NCBI RefSeq assembly: GCF_000002875.2
Contig: NC_009420.2
Span: 928,001 to 992,000 of the forward strand
DNA: 64,000 nt
Direction: 5' to 3'
Source: Leishmania infantum JPCM5
Lineage: Eukaryota > Euglenozoa > Kinetoplastea > Trypanosomatida > Trypanosomatidae
Shown: positions 21,182 to 30,327 of the stretch, one piece after another
Numbering within the stretch: position 1 is the stretch's first letter
How the letters are laid out: each line of letters opens with the position of its first letter
Notes under the pieces: generated by a model
Told to the model about the DNA's origin: nothing
Seen by the model: the letters and a program-made list of their open reading frames with translations, nothing else
The model's database searches: none
Translations under genes and position numbers: made by a program

Positions 21182-24046
21182 ATGTTCTCCCTCAACATCA
21201 AAACAGCAGCCTCGCCGTCCTCTGCAGCTCCCGCACCGGCACCGGAAGTGAACGCCGGCGAGGCGCCATGGGCGATCATTGACGTGGACGAAGCCGACTC
21301 CTTTGAAAGCACACCCTCGACGAACAGCAGCGGTGGTCAGGGCGGCCGTCATCGTTATCAGCATGCCGCGCAGCCGTCGCACTCTCCGCAGAGTCCCGAG
21401 ACGCCCATCAAATTTGACCACGGTGCATACCCGCACTGCCCCATCTTCATCCCCTCCAAAGGTCGCTCAGACCTGGACCGCAGCACCATGGCGGTGCTCG
21501 TCCGCGATCTCGTCCCGTTTGTGCTTGTCGTCGAGCGTGAGGAGGCCGATGCGTACAGAGCTATGCTGGACCGCCTCGTTGGACAATACTTCGGCTTCGC
21601 CGGTATGACTTTTGCCGCGAACGTGGACGATGGCATTGAAGGGGCAACCAAGACGGGGGCAGAGGTCGTCGTGTCGTCCAGCACTACTCCGGCAGACCTC
21701 TGGGCGTTCCCGTGCGCCTGCTGCTGCGGCAGCACTGACGTCGCTGGTTCGCCGTCGTCGCCCACCACACCCGGCCTATCGGAGGATGCCTTGCGCGCGT
21801 TGGCGCTGCGGCTTTCAGCTGCGTTTCATCATGGCTATGTTTTCGAGCCGTCAGCGTCTGCTGCAGCCGGCGACCACCACGGCGCTGTTGAGTCGAATGT
21901 CTCACCGCCTGTGTCGATCAGTCCAACAGCGCCATCAGCAGCCAGCGGGAGTGCGCGGCGCCCCTCCGCGGCCTTTGTGCTGCGCAACGTGGACGAGGTC
22001 CGCGCGCTCTTCGTGATCGAAGTGCTGCCGGAGACCAATCGTGGGGTCTCCTATGTGCGCAACTACATCCTACAGGTTCTCGTGCCAAGGCTGATGGTGG
22101 CCTGCGGCGTAGATCGGTCAGGGAACGTGGAGGAGCTGCGCCTGTGTGGCACAGGAGAGCACAACACGCTGACATCGGCGGCGCTGCGGATGGCCGCGCT
22201 GGAGCCAGACGTCTACAGTGCCCTTGAGTGGAAGTCAGAGACCGAGTCCTATCTGGACGCACGGCGGGCGAGCACCACCACGAACGTGGTAACGACAAGC
22301 ACTGGCAGCGCCGCGGGTACCAGAGATGGCGTCGTGTCGGCGTCGGTGGGAGCGTTGAGCGCCCCAACCGGACAAATTTTGGCGCCAGCGTTCTCGTCGT
22401 CGTCTGCGCCACGCTCGTCAAAGCCGTCCTCCGCTGCGGCCGCGACTCGCGGCACGCCTCGCCTTCTGCACGGCCTCTTCGGCTTCTACTGGGTCCTGGA
22501 TGACGACATCTACGGCTTTTACCAGTCGCACGGCTCCAGCACCAAAAACGAGCGCATTAGTACGCGGGCGATGATGAGAGAGGTGGACATGCGGCTGCGG
22601 CAACTGCGGCACAACGCCGACGTGGCCTCGCCACCACCGCCGTCAGTTCCGCCTTCGTGCTTTCAGACACCGCCGACCCACAGCAGCGGCAGCGCTGCCG
22701 CATCGCCATATGTCTTGTCACACCCGCAGCAACAGCAAAATTTCGTGTTCACGTGCAAGGAGGATGCCCTACAGAACAATTTCATCTCTGGAGGGAAAGG
22801 CCGGCTTCCGACCCTGCAGAACTACAACCTCTACTACACAACCGCCTGCTTCTCGCTCGAGTACAACCGCTTCGCCCTCGACACGGCTCCGGACACGCTG
22901 TCGGTCAACTCCTACAATAACATTGCCTGTCTCTTCAACTACGCGCTGCTGCACAACCCGCCGCAGATGCGCTACTTCCCCCCTGGGGTGCCGCACGTGA
23001 GGCGCGCCGAGGACGCGCTGGTCGGCTACCTCGATCACAGCATGCTCTGGTACCGCTTCGCCGTGCGCGAAGATTACGACTTCACTCTTCAGCTCATCGC
23101 ACGTGGCCTCCACACGCTGCGCTTCCGCAGCATCGCCTTCGATGTGCCTCAGATGATGAAGGTGCGTGGCGGCATGACGGACTACTATCGCAACTGCCAC
23201 GAAGAGATACGACAGCAGAACGATCGCTTTGTGCTGCAGTGGCCGGCCGTGGCGCAGCACTGGGTGAAGGGGAAGGAGGGCAACCGTCGAGACGACATAC
23301 GTGTGCGGTGGGACCTGCTGAGCCCAGCCCGCGCCAAGCACCCCGGTGCCTTCCTGTATCTGAGCACCCCACTGCCGCAGCTGCAGCCGCAACGCTTGAG
23401 TGACGACAGCACCGGCGGAAACGGCGGTGTAGTTAGCAGCAGCGACAGTGCAGCCACTGCAACCGCGGTGGAAGGCGCGGAAACAGAGACGCGAAAGCGT
23501 CTGCGGCCCCCGTCCCCGACTGCTCCCACTGCTGAATCGTCACTTGCCCCTGCAGGCCGTCGCCCCTGCGTCCAGGCCGCAGCAACGTCTGCGCCCGCTA
23601 TGTCGTCCACCGCTGCCCGTGACTGGAAAGGTGGCTACGTGGTCGAGCGGTGGCGTGATATCTCACGTGAGGAGGCGCGGCAGCACGCCGGCCTCGTCGC
23701 CCTCTCCAACGATGACATCCACATTGGCCGGACTGTCGCTGTCATACCGCCCTTCTTCGACCAGAAACCATCTGTCGTGCGCGCGACAGTGATTGAGCGG
23801 GCCGTCGAGCCAACGGACTCCCATTCCAGCAGCGGCCGCTCTGGGAACGCCAGCGCGGCGGAAGCAGGTGATGCCCAGCAGTCCCTAACGCCGCGCGTGA
23901 TCTGGACAGCGGTGGCACAAGATGTTCGTGGTATGCCTTTCTTGCACGTTGACACATGCTTTGAGGTGCCCGCGGAGGGCATCGAAAAGGCCGCCGCCAG
24001 CATCGATCAGTTCTTCGCAAAGATGGAGGGCGAGCCTGGCCCATAG
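21182..24046 (+). CDS. JGT: Probable base J glucosyltransferase (TET/JBP-associated GT-A family)
   Basis: The 954-residue protein has two hallmarks of the TAGT/JGT glycosyltransferase family. PIFIPSKGR at residues 87-95 is the nucleotide-sugar-binding first strand, and VLDDDIYGF at about 438-446 is the metal-binding DxD region. A later block NYNLYYTTACFS and the EDYDFTLQLIARG segment (about residue 625-637) fit the acceptor half. Long Ser/Ala/Thr/Gly-rich inserts separate these blocks. In kinetoplastids this nuclear enzyme glucosylates hydroxymethyl-dU, made by JBP1 and JBP2, to give base J, which marks transcription termination in Leishmania. Family assignment is from motif recognition; T. 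brucei has an ortholog on syntenic chromosome 10 by memory. The start was chosen at the first ATG after the acceptor; an upstream in-frame extension begins with GTG and is unlikely. Confidence 0.8.
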   Translation: MFSLNIKTAASPSSAAPAPAPEVNAGEAPWAIIDVDEADSFESTPSTNSSGGQGGRHRYQHAAQPSHSPQSPETPIKFDHGAYPHCPIFIPSKGRSDLDRSTMAVLVRDLVPFVLVVEREEADAYRAMLDRLVGQYFGFAGMTFAANVDDGIEGATKTGAEVVVSSSTTPADLWAFPCACCCGSTDVAGSPSSPTTPGLSEDALRALALRLSAAFHHGYVFEPSASAAAGDHHGAVESNVSPPVSISPTAPSAASGSARRPSAAFVLRNVDEVRALFVIEVLPETNRGVSYVRNYILQVLVPRLMVACGVDRSGNVEELRLCGTGEHNTLTSAALRMAALEPDVYSALEWKSETESYLDARRASTTTNVVTTSTGSAAGTRDGVVSASVGALSAPTGQILAPAFSSSSAPRSSKPSSAAAATRGTPRLLHGLFGFYWVLDDDIYGFYQSHGSSTKNERISTRAMMREVDMRLRQLRHNADVASPPPPSVPPSCFQTPPTHSSGSAAASPYVLSHPQQQQNFVFTCKEDALQNNFISGGKGRLPTLQNYNLYYTTACFSLEYNRFALDTAPDTLSVNSYNNIACLFNYALLHNPPQMRYFPPGVPHVRRAEDALVGYLDHSMLWYRFAVREDYDFTLQLIARGLHTLRFRSIAFDVPQMMKVRGGMTDYYRNCHEEIRQQNDRFVLQWPAVAQHWVKGKEGNRRDDIRVRWDLLSPARAKHPGAFLYLSTPLPQLQPQRLSDDSTGGNGGVVSSSDSAATATAVEGAETETRKRLRPPSPTAPTAESSLAPAGRRPCVQAAATSAPAMSSTAARDWKGGYVVERWRDISREEARQHAGLVALSNDDIHIGRTVAVIPPFFDQKPSVVRATVIERAVEPTDSHSSSGRSGNASAAEAGDAQQSLTPRVIWTAVAQDVRGMPFLHVDTCFEVPAEGIEKAAASIDQFFAKMEGEPGP

Positions 24047-25294
24047 AAAATTCAGCCCGCATGGCAGGGGCAGTGGACGAAGAAAAACGTCTATTGGCGG
24101 AAAGGACAGAAAGGCTCGTCCGACGACTGCAAACATCCGACCCACCCACACACCCGCCCCTCTCTCCACCCCGTCGTAGAGAGCGTGCGATGGGCCTTGA
24201 GTATGAGTGGTGCCCATAGAATCACAGTGTTCTGTTTGCCTGCGTTTGAGGGTTGGGGACGAGAAAGAGCAAGGCGAATCTAGCGAAGCGTTGCTGCTGC
24301 TTGGAGAGGCACACATACACACGCACACGCACACGGGCATCCTCTCTTTCCTTCTTCACAAAAACGAATGCGCTGGTGAAGCATTCTTCGTGTTCGTTTC
24401 CAATCTTTACTCTTTCACTGGTGTAGCACAACACGCTCGGTGACATGGTCACCGCAGTCCACATCGCTTGATCGGCATCCATCTCTTGCCGTGATGAAAG
24501 ACACATGCGCTCTATATATTGTACCTCGTAGGAACAACTTGACGGGGGTGCAGTGCCCCAGTGCAGCATTCAGATGACAGTGGTTTCACCGAGCCTGAGC
24601 TAAGTGGTAGTCCGGTAGAGTTGCACTGGAAGGGGCTCCGCCCCTGCACCATCACCTACCCCCTCCCTCCTCTCCAACTGGAAGGGTGAGCCAGCCGCTC
24701 GCTGCAACGAAGCGCCGCTTCACTTCCATATCAAAGACATACTCCCGTCGACCACCGCTTGCGTACGCATCCGTCACCACGGCCACTACAGCACCTCCTT
24801 GACCCTCTCCCTTTGCCCTGCTTTGTCTGTCGCATGCTCTTCGTGTCGTTTCGGCGTGTGCTCACGTGCTGCTGCCATGGCCGGGTTGCTGTTGTCCTGA
24901 TGCGCTGCGGCGTACTTACTGACAACATCATCGATATGTCGATCCGCTCCTGCGGGCACACACACACCAAACACGCTCGCACGGGCACTCTCGAATTCGC
25001 CGGCTCTCTTCTTTCGTCGGTTTGTCTGTCTGCCGATGCCCCTTCTGCGTTTTACTTTCTTGTTCGGCTTTGAAGTTCTCTTCTTCGCACCGTCATTACC
25101 TTTGCTCCCGTGTACTGCATCCCCCCACCCCCACCCCCACCCCCACCCTTCGCTTCAGCCTCCTCCGTCCATACGCAAAGTTGGTGGCAACCTCCGCGGT
25201 CCTCTGAAGATCTCTAGGTTCTCGCTCAGCTCTGTACACTACCTCTTCGCTTGTTTTTTCCCTACTTACCCCCACACCTACACGCCGGAACAGC
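24047..25294. other. Intergenic region upstream of SMT copy 1
   Basis: No gene seen. A CCCCCA-type repeat occurs at about 25121-25147. The final 24 bases upstream of the SMT ATG are shared with the second SMT copy. Confidence 0.6.
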
Positions 25295-26538
25295 ATGTCC
25301 GCCGGTGGCCGTGAGACCGCGCCGACGAACCTGATTCGTCGCCGCAACAAGGACGAGACAAACGGGGATGTCAGCGCCGCCGCCGACCGCTTCCGCGACC
25401 GCTTCGAGAAGGCAACCCTCGAGGAGCGCAAGGCCGCCACCACGACGATGGTCAACGAGTACTACGACCTGGTGACGGACTTCTACGAGTACGGCTGGGG
25501 CCAGAACTTCCATTTCGCGCCGCGCTACGCCGGCGAGACCTTCTTCGAGTCCCTCGCGCGCCACGAGTACTTCCTGGCCGCTCGCGGCGGCTTCATGGAG
25601 GGCGACCACATCGTCGACGTGGGCTGCGGCGTCGGCGGTCCGGCGCGCAACATGGTTCGCCTCACGCGCTGCAACGTCATCGGCGTCAACAACAACGATT
25701 ACCAGATCAGCCGCGCTCGCCGTCATGACGCGCTCGCCGGTATGAGCTCCAAGATCGACTACGTCAAGACCGACTTCTGCAACATGAGCTTAGCCGACAA
25801 CACCTTCGACGGCGCCTACGCCATCGAGGCCACCTGCCACGCAAAGGACAAGGTCAAGTGCTATAGCGAGGTCTTCCGTGTCATCAAGCCCGGCACCTGC
25901 TTTGTCCTGTACGAGTGGTGCATGACCGACAAGTACAACCCCAATGACGAGTACCACCGCACAATCAAGCACCGCATCGAGCTGGGCGACGGCCTGCCGG
26001 AGATGGAGACGTGCAAACAGGTGATCGAGTACATGAAGCAGGCCGGCTTCGTGGTGGAGGAGGCCATAGACGTCATCAGTCAGTTCGAGTCCAGCCCCAT
26101 CAAGAGTATCCCGTGGTACCAGCCGCTGGTCGGCGACTATTCGTCCCTGCAGGGCCTGCGCTCTACCCCGATTGGCCGCATCCTCACGAACGTCATGTGT
26201 CGCGTGCTGGAGTTCGCGCGCCTAGCTCCGAAGGGCACGTACAAGGCGACGGAGGTTTTGGAGGAGGCTGCGGAAAGCCTGGTGGTGGGCGGTCAGCTCG
26301 GCATCTTCACGCCGTCCTTCTACATCCGCGCTCGCAAGCCGTCCAAGCAGGCTTAGGTGTCGAGGTCGCAGAAGGACGACGAACGCGCTGGCTGCTGCCT
26401 TTACCTCCGCCATGCCTGCCCGCCAGATGTGTCGTCTTCCACTGGCTGCGTTTCCTTGGCCATGTATGCACAGGGCGCAGGTACGCACGCTTCTGCTGAA
26501 GTGTTTTGTTTTTCCGTGGTATGTTGCCCACGCAGCTG
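25272..26538 (+). repeat. Direct repeat, SMT block copy 1
   Basis: Covers about 23 bases of 5' flank, the whole gene and 182 bases of 3' flank, matching 29061-30327 at a constant offset of 3,789. Similarity ends at CGCAGCTG/A, where the DIRE fragment begins. Confidence 0.9.
25295..26356 (+). CDS. SMT: Sterol 24-C-methyltransferase, copy 1
   Basis: The 353-residue SAM-dependent enzyme methylates C-24 of the sterol side chain in ergosterol synthesis, a step absent from mammals. The SAM-binding motif VDVGCGVGGPAR is at about residues 107-118, and the aromatic sterol-binding region YEYGWGQNFHF is at about 62-72. ATCHAKDK and FVLYEWCMTDKYNP are typical later SMT blocks. Length is right for the family. 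It differs from copy 2 only at residue 308 (Ala here, Val there) and 321 (Val here, Ile there). Tandem SMT genes are known in Leishmania, and changes at this locus have been linked to amphotericin B resistance. Confidence 0.97.
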   Translation: MSAGGRETAPTNLIRRRNKDETNGDVSAAADRFRDRFEKATLEERKAATTTMVNEYYDLVTDFYEYGWGQNFHFAPRYAGETFFESLARHEYFLAARGGFMEGDHIVDVGCGVGGPARNMVRLTRCNVIGVNNNDYQISRARRHDALAGMSSKIDYVKTDFCNMSLADNTFDGAYAIEATCHAKDKVKCYSEVFRVIKPGTCFVLYEWCMTDKYNPNDEYHRTIKHRIELGDGLPEMETCKQVIEYMKQAGFVVEEAIDVISQFESSPIKSIPWYQPLVGDYSSLQGLRSTPIGRILTNVMCRVLEFARLAPKGTYKATEVLEEAAESLVVGGQLGIFTPSFYIRARKPSKQA

Positions 26539-26915
26539 ATGATGCCAGCCACCCGACCGTGGTATCGGGGTAGAGTGCCCACACTGTAGGACCGCCACGA
26601 GCCTGCACCGCCTGCCCTCGGGTACGGCTGCGGACTCCTGGTGCCGGCAGACAAGTCTGGGCTGGCGCTGTGCCAAAGAGACTTGCGGCCATGATGAGGA
26701 TTGGACCAGCTCACTCCGAGCTGTGCCGACGCTCCGGCAAATATGCGCATCCGTCTGCTGCTTTTTTTTCTCCGTGTGCTTCGTTGCGGTGATGTCGGGC
26801 TTAATCCTGTGCCTAGCCTGCGCTGCATGCACTGGAACTGCAGGGGACTGAACGACTCCAAGCAGTGTTGGTTGGCCCGGTTCGTGGAGGTCGCCGCAGT
26901 GCAAAAGAGGTAGGT
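26539..26915 (+). mobile_element. DIRE/ingi-L1Tc-related 5' fragment with degenerate 2A sequence
   Basis: The first 160 bases carry the SIDER-like signature (GTACGGCTGCGGACTCCTGG then CTTGCGGCCATGATGA). An open frame from the ATG at 26743 reads a Leu-rich stretch, then GDVGLNPVP at 26788-26814, then LRCMHWNCRGLND. The middle matches the 2A consensus D-V-E-x-N-P-G-P with two changes. The last part matches the QWNCxGL start of the ingi/L1Tc apurinic endonuclease. The frame stops at 26911-26913, so only the 5' tip survives. It lies in the 3' flank of SMT copy 1 in the same orientation. Confidence 0.72.
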
Positions 26916-29060
26916 GAGCTGCATCTGTGTATGCGTATAACTGTTGAGCTGCTCGTGGTTCAGCGTGCCGTGGAGAAAAAAAAAACAAAGATATATTGCA
27001 CTTCGGTACATGCGTCATGCGACTGCGCCCTCACTGAGTATTCCTGTCTCTCTCTCTCTGTTTTTTGCTCGTCGAGTTCCGAGGTGTTCCCCCTTCCCTA
27101 GCCCCTAGTCGTTGTGCCTGCTGTTGTTCGTTGTACTCTCGCGCATTTTGCGGACGTTCTGTGTGTGTGTTTGCCTGAAGAGAGAAAATGGAACAACGCT
27201 ATCCATATGTTGGTGAAGGGGAAGAATGAGCTGGGTCGGCGGAGTGGTAATGCTGAGGGGAGCCCACCACTGCTCGATGCCACAAGTGGTAAACGCTTCG
27301 AGCACCCTTGGAGCCACTCTGTTTGCCGGACAGGTTTGCCATTAGAGTTGCATCTTCCCTCCCTTTCCTCCCTCCTCCTCGATAACAGCGCTCTCTCTCT
27401 CTATTTCTGTCTCTCTGCATAGCACCCTTTCTCTTATACCTCCCTCTCGCAGAGAGCATAAAAAGAGGGCGACAGCGATGGATTCTCTGGACCGTGGAGG
27501 AGAGGCTTGGAACCGAAGTAGAGATAAAGGCATGGGTGAGAGAGAGTGGTGCGAGACATGTGTGGCTTCGTAGTCAGTTGATGCGACAGAGCACGGCCGG
27601 CTCACGTGTGTCTGTCTCTCTCCTCTCCCTTTTGTTTGCCCTCACTGCCGCCTCGCTCTCTCCCCCTTCGACCCATTCTTCCCTTCCTCCGTTTGATTTG
27701 TTTTGTGTCTTTCATGTGACTGACCCTCTCTCTCTTCCTCTCTTTCCTTTTTTTTTTCGAGAGAAGGAGGGAGGGTGGAAGGGAGAGAAGTGTGGGGGGA
27801 AGGGCATGCCCCCTCCTCCTCTACCACCTGACCTCTCTCCCTTCCATACATCGCTTTTCGGATATGTTTGACTTCTTGTATGTTCTCTTTCTCTCTTTCC
27901 GATAAGCGAAAGGGAATGCCAAAAAAAAAAAACGCCTGTTGACACATCTCTCTGTTGTTCATGCGGTTGCGCGCGTCCATGCCCTCGCAGCCTCTGCGAG
28001 CACCTGCCCCTGTGTGTGTGTGTGTGTTTCTCTCTGTATATGTTGTTTTGTCGTCTGCCATCTCGTCCACATCAAAGGAGATCGCAGACAAGGGAAAAAC
28101 TTGGCCTGATGACAAGAAAGAAGCTATTATTTGGGTCACACAACACAGGAAAGCTCTCACAGAACGGGGCCCCCTGTTGAGTTGGAAGTCTGCCCAGATG
28201 TCCTGAAACTCCTCCCCGGTTTTTCGTGGGCTACTACAGGGAGAGAGGAGCGCTGCGCTTGACTCAATGCCGAATCGGGTGACTCTCACCGCTTTGCTGT
28301 CGCAAGCCTCGCTCCCGTGCGTACGGTTGACAAGCAAGGCCTTCCCCTCTTATCCGCCCCTCCCACGCACGCCCTCAATTTGCCATCACCCTCTCCTCTC
28401 TTCTCCCTGCCCCTTCCCCTGCCCTTTCTCTCACCGTGCCTGTAAACATTCTATTTCTGTACGCCGCACCTTGCTGCCGTGCCACATCTCCCCCACAACC
28501 GACATCACCACATATGCAAATATGCATGCGTGCGAGTCTCTTTCCCACGTCTTTGCTTCTGTTTTCCAGCCCTTCCTCCCACCCCTCCCTCCACCCTCAC
28601 CTAAGCATCGTGCCGCGTACACATCTCAACAGTATCACCTTAATCTTGCAGTTACAACGTTCTCCCTCGCTCCGTTTCTGTTAGCGCGCGCGCCTCCGCT
28701 CTCTCTCCCTCGTGTTGCTCCCCCTCCTCATTCGCCCCAGTTTGCCCTCTTTTCGCTTCCTCAAAAAGGACTCTCTGCGACTCTTTCCTACGGCCGCTCT
28801 CTCCGGTCGTTTTCGTTTGTGCGTCTTCTTTTTTTTTGTTCTGTATTTCTCCCTGGCAACTCCCCCCTCTCTATCTCATCTCCCTCTTCCTTAGGGGGCT
28901 GGGGCCGCTCACTTCTGTCCCTCCCCCATTCCATCCCTCTGACGCGCTCTCACTTCCCTCAACAACAGCGTCGGCTTCTGCTCACCTCCTACACTCACCT
29001 GCCGTCGCTGCTCCACACACAGCCATCTACAAGGTCATTTCGTTCGTCAACCCCACAGCC
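26916..29060. other. Intergenic region between SMT copies
   Basis: Highly pyrimidine-rich DNA, unique to this interval, with no supported gene. It should contain the 5' splice signals of SMT copy 2, whose promoter-proximal flank therefore differs from that of copy 1. Confidence 0.6.
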
Positions 29061-30327
29061 TCACACCTACACGCCGGAACAGCATGTCCGCCGGTGGCCG
29101 TGAGACCGCGCCGACGAACCTGATTCGTCGCCGCAACAAGGACGAGACAAACGGGGATGTCAGCGCCGCCGCCGACCGCTTCCGCGACCGCTTCGAGAAG
29201 GCAACCCTCGAGGAGCGCAAGGCCGCCACCACGACGATGGTCAACGAGTACTACGACCTGGTGACGGACTTCTACGAGTACGGCTGGGGCCAGAACTTCC
29301 ATTTCGCGCCGCGCTACGCCGGCGAGACCTTCTTCGAGTCCCTCGCGCGCCACGAGTACTTCCTGGCCGCTCGCGGCGGCTTCATGGAGGGCGACCACAT
29401 CGTCGACGTGGGCTGCGGCGTCGGCGGTCCGGCGCGCAACATGGTTCGCCTCACGCGCTGCAACGTCATCGGCGTCAACAACAACGATTACCAGATCAGC
29501 CGCGCTCGCCGTCATGACGCGCTCGCCGGTATGAGCTCCAAGATCGACTACGTCAAGACCGACTTCTGCAACATGAGCTTAGCCGACAACACCTTCGACG
29601 GCGCCTACGCCATCGAGGCCACCTGCCACGCAAAGGACAAGGTCAAGTGCTATAGCGAGGTCTTCCGTGTCATCAAGCCCGGCACCTGCTTTGTCCTGTA
29701 CGAGTGGTGCATGACCGACAAGTACAACCCCAATGACGAGTACCACCGCACAATCAAGCACCGCATCGAGCTGGGCGACGGCCTGCCGGAGATGGAGACG
29801 TGCAAACAGGTGATCGAGTACATGAAGCAGGCCGGCTTCGTGGTGGAGGAGGCCATAGACGTCATCAGTCAGTTCGAGTCCAGCCCCATCAAGAGTATCC
29901 CGTGGTACCAGCCGCTGGTCGGCGACTATTCGTCCCTGCAGGGCCTGCGCTCTACCCCGATTGGCCGCATCCTCACGAACGTCATGTGTCGCGTGCTGGA
30001 GTTCGTGCGCCTAGCTCCGAAGGGCACGTACAAGGCGACGGAGATTTTGGAGGAGGCTGCGGAAAGCCTGGTGGTGGGCGGTCAGCTCGGCATCTTCACG
30101 CCGTCCTTCTACATCCGCGCTCGCAAGCCGTCCAAGCAGGCTTAGGTGTCGAGGTCGCAGAAGGACGACGAACGCGCTGGCTGCTGCCTTTACCTCCGCC
30201 ATGCCTGCCCGCCAGATGTGTCGTCTTCCACTGGCTGCGTTTCCTTGGCCATGTATGCACAGGGCGCAGGTACGCACGCTTCTGCTGAAGTGTTTTGTTT
30301 TTCCGTGGTATGTTGCCCACGCAGCTG
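29061..30327 (+). repeat. Direct repeat, SMT block copy 2
   Basis: Counterpart of 25272-26538; near identical. After GCAGCTG at 30321-30327 the sequence is unrelated to the copy 1 flank. Confidence 0.9.
29084..30145 (+). CDS. SMT: Sterol 24-C-methyltransferase, copy 2
   Basis: The 353-residue protein is identical to copy 1 except Val308 and Ile321. All SAM and sterol-binding motifs are intact, so both copies should be active. The 5' flank beyond about 23 bases and the 3' flank beyond 182 bases are unique. The two genes probably differ in trans-splicing and mRNA stability rather than catalysis. Confidence 0.97.
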   Translation: MSAGGRETAPTNLIRRRNKDETNGDVSAAADRFRDRFEKATLEERKAATTTMVNEYYDLVTDFYEYGWGQNFHFAPRYAGETFFESLARHEYFLAARGGFMEGDHIVDVGCGVGGPARNMVRLTRCNVIGVNNNDYQISRARRHDALAGMSSKIDYVKTDFCNMSLADNTFDGAYAIEATCHAKDKVKCYSEVFRVIKPGTCFVLYEWCMTDKYNPNDEYHRTIKHRIELGDGLPEMETCKQVIEYMKQAGFVVEEAIDVISQFESSPIKSIPWYQPLVGDYSSLQGLRSTPIGRILTNVMCRVLEFVRLAPKGTYKATEILEEAAESLVVGGQLGIFTPSFYIRARKPSKQA

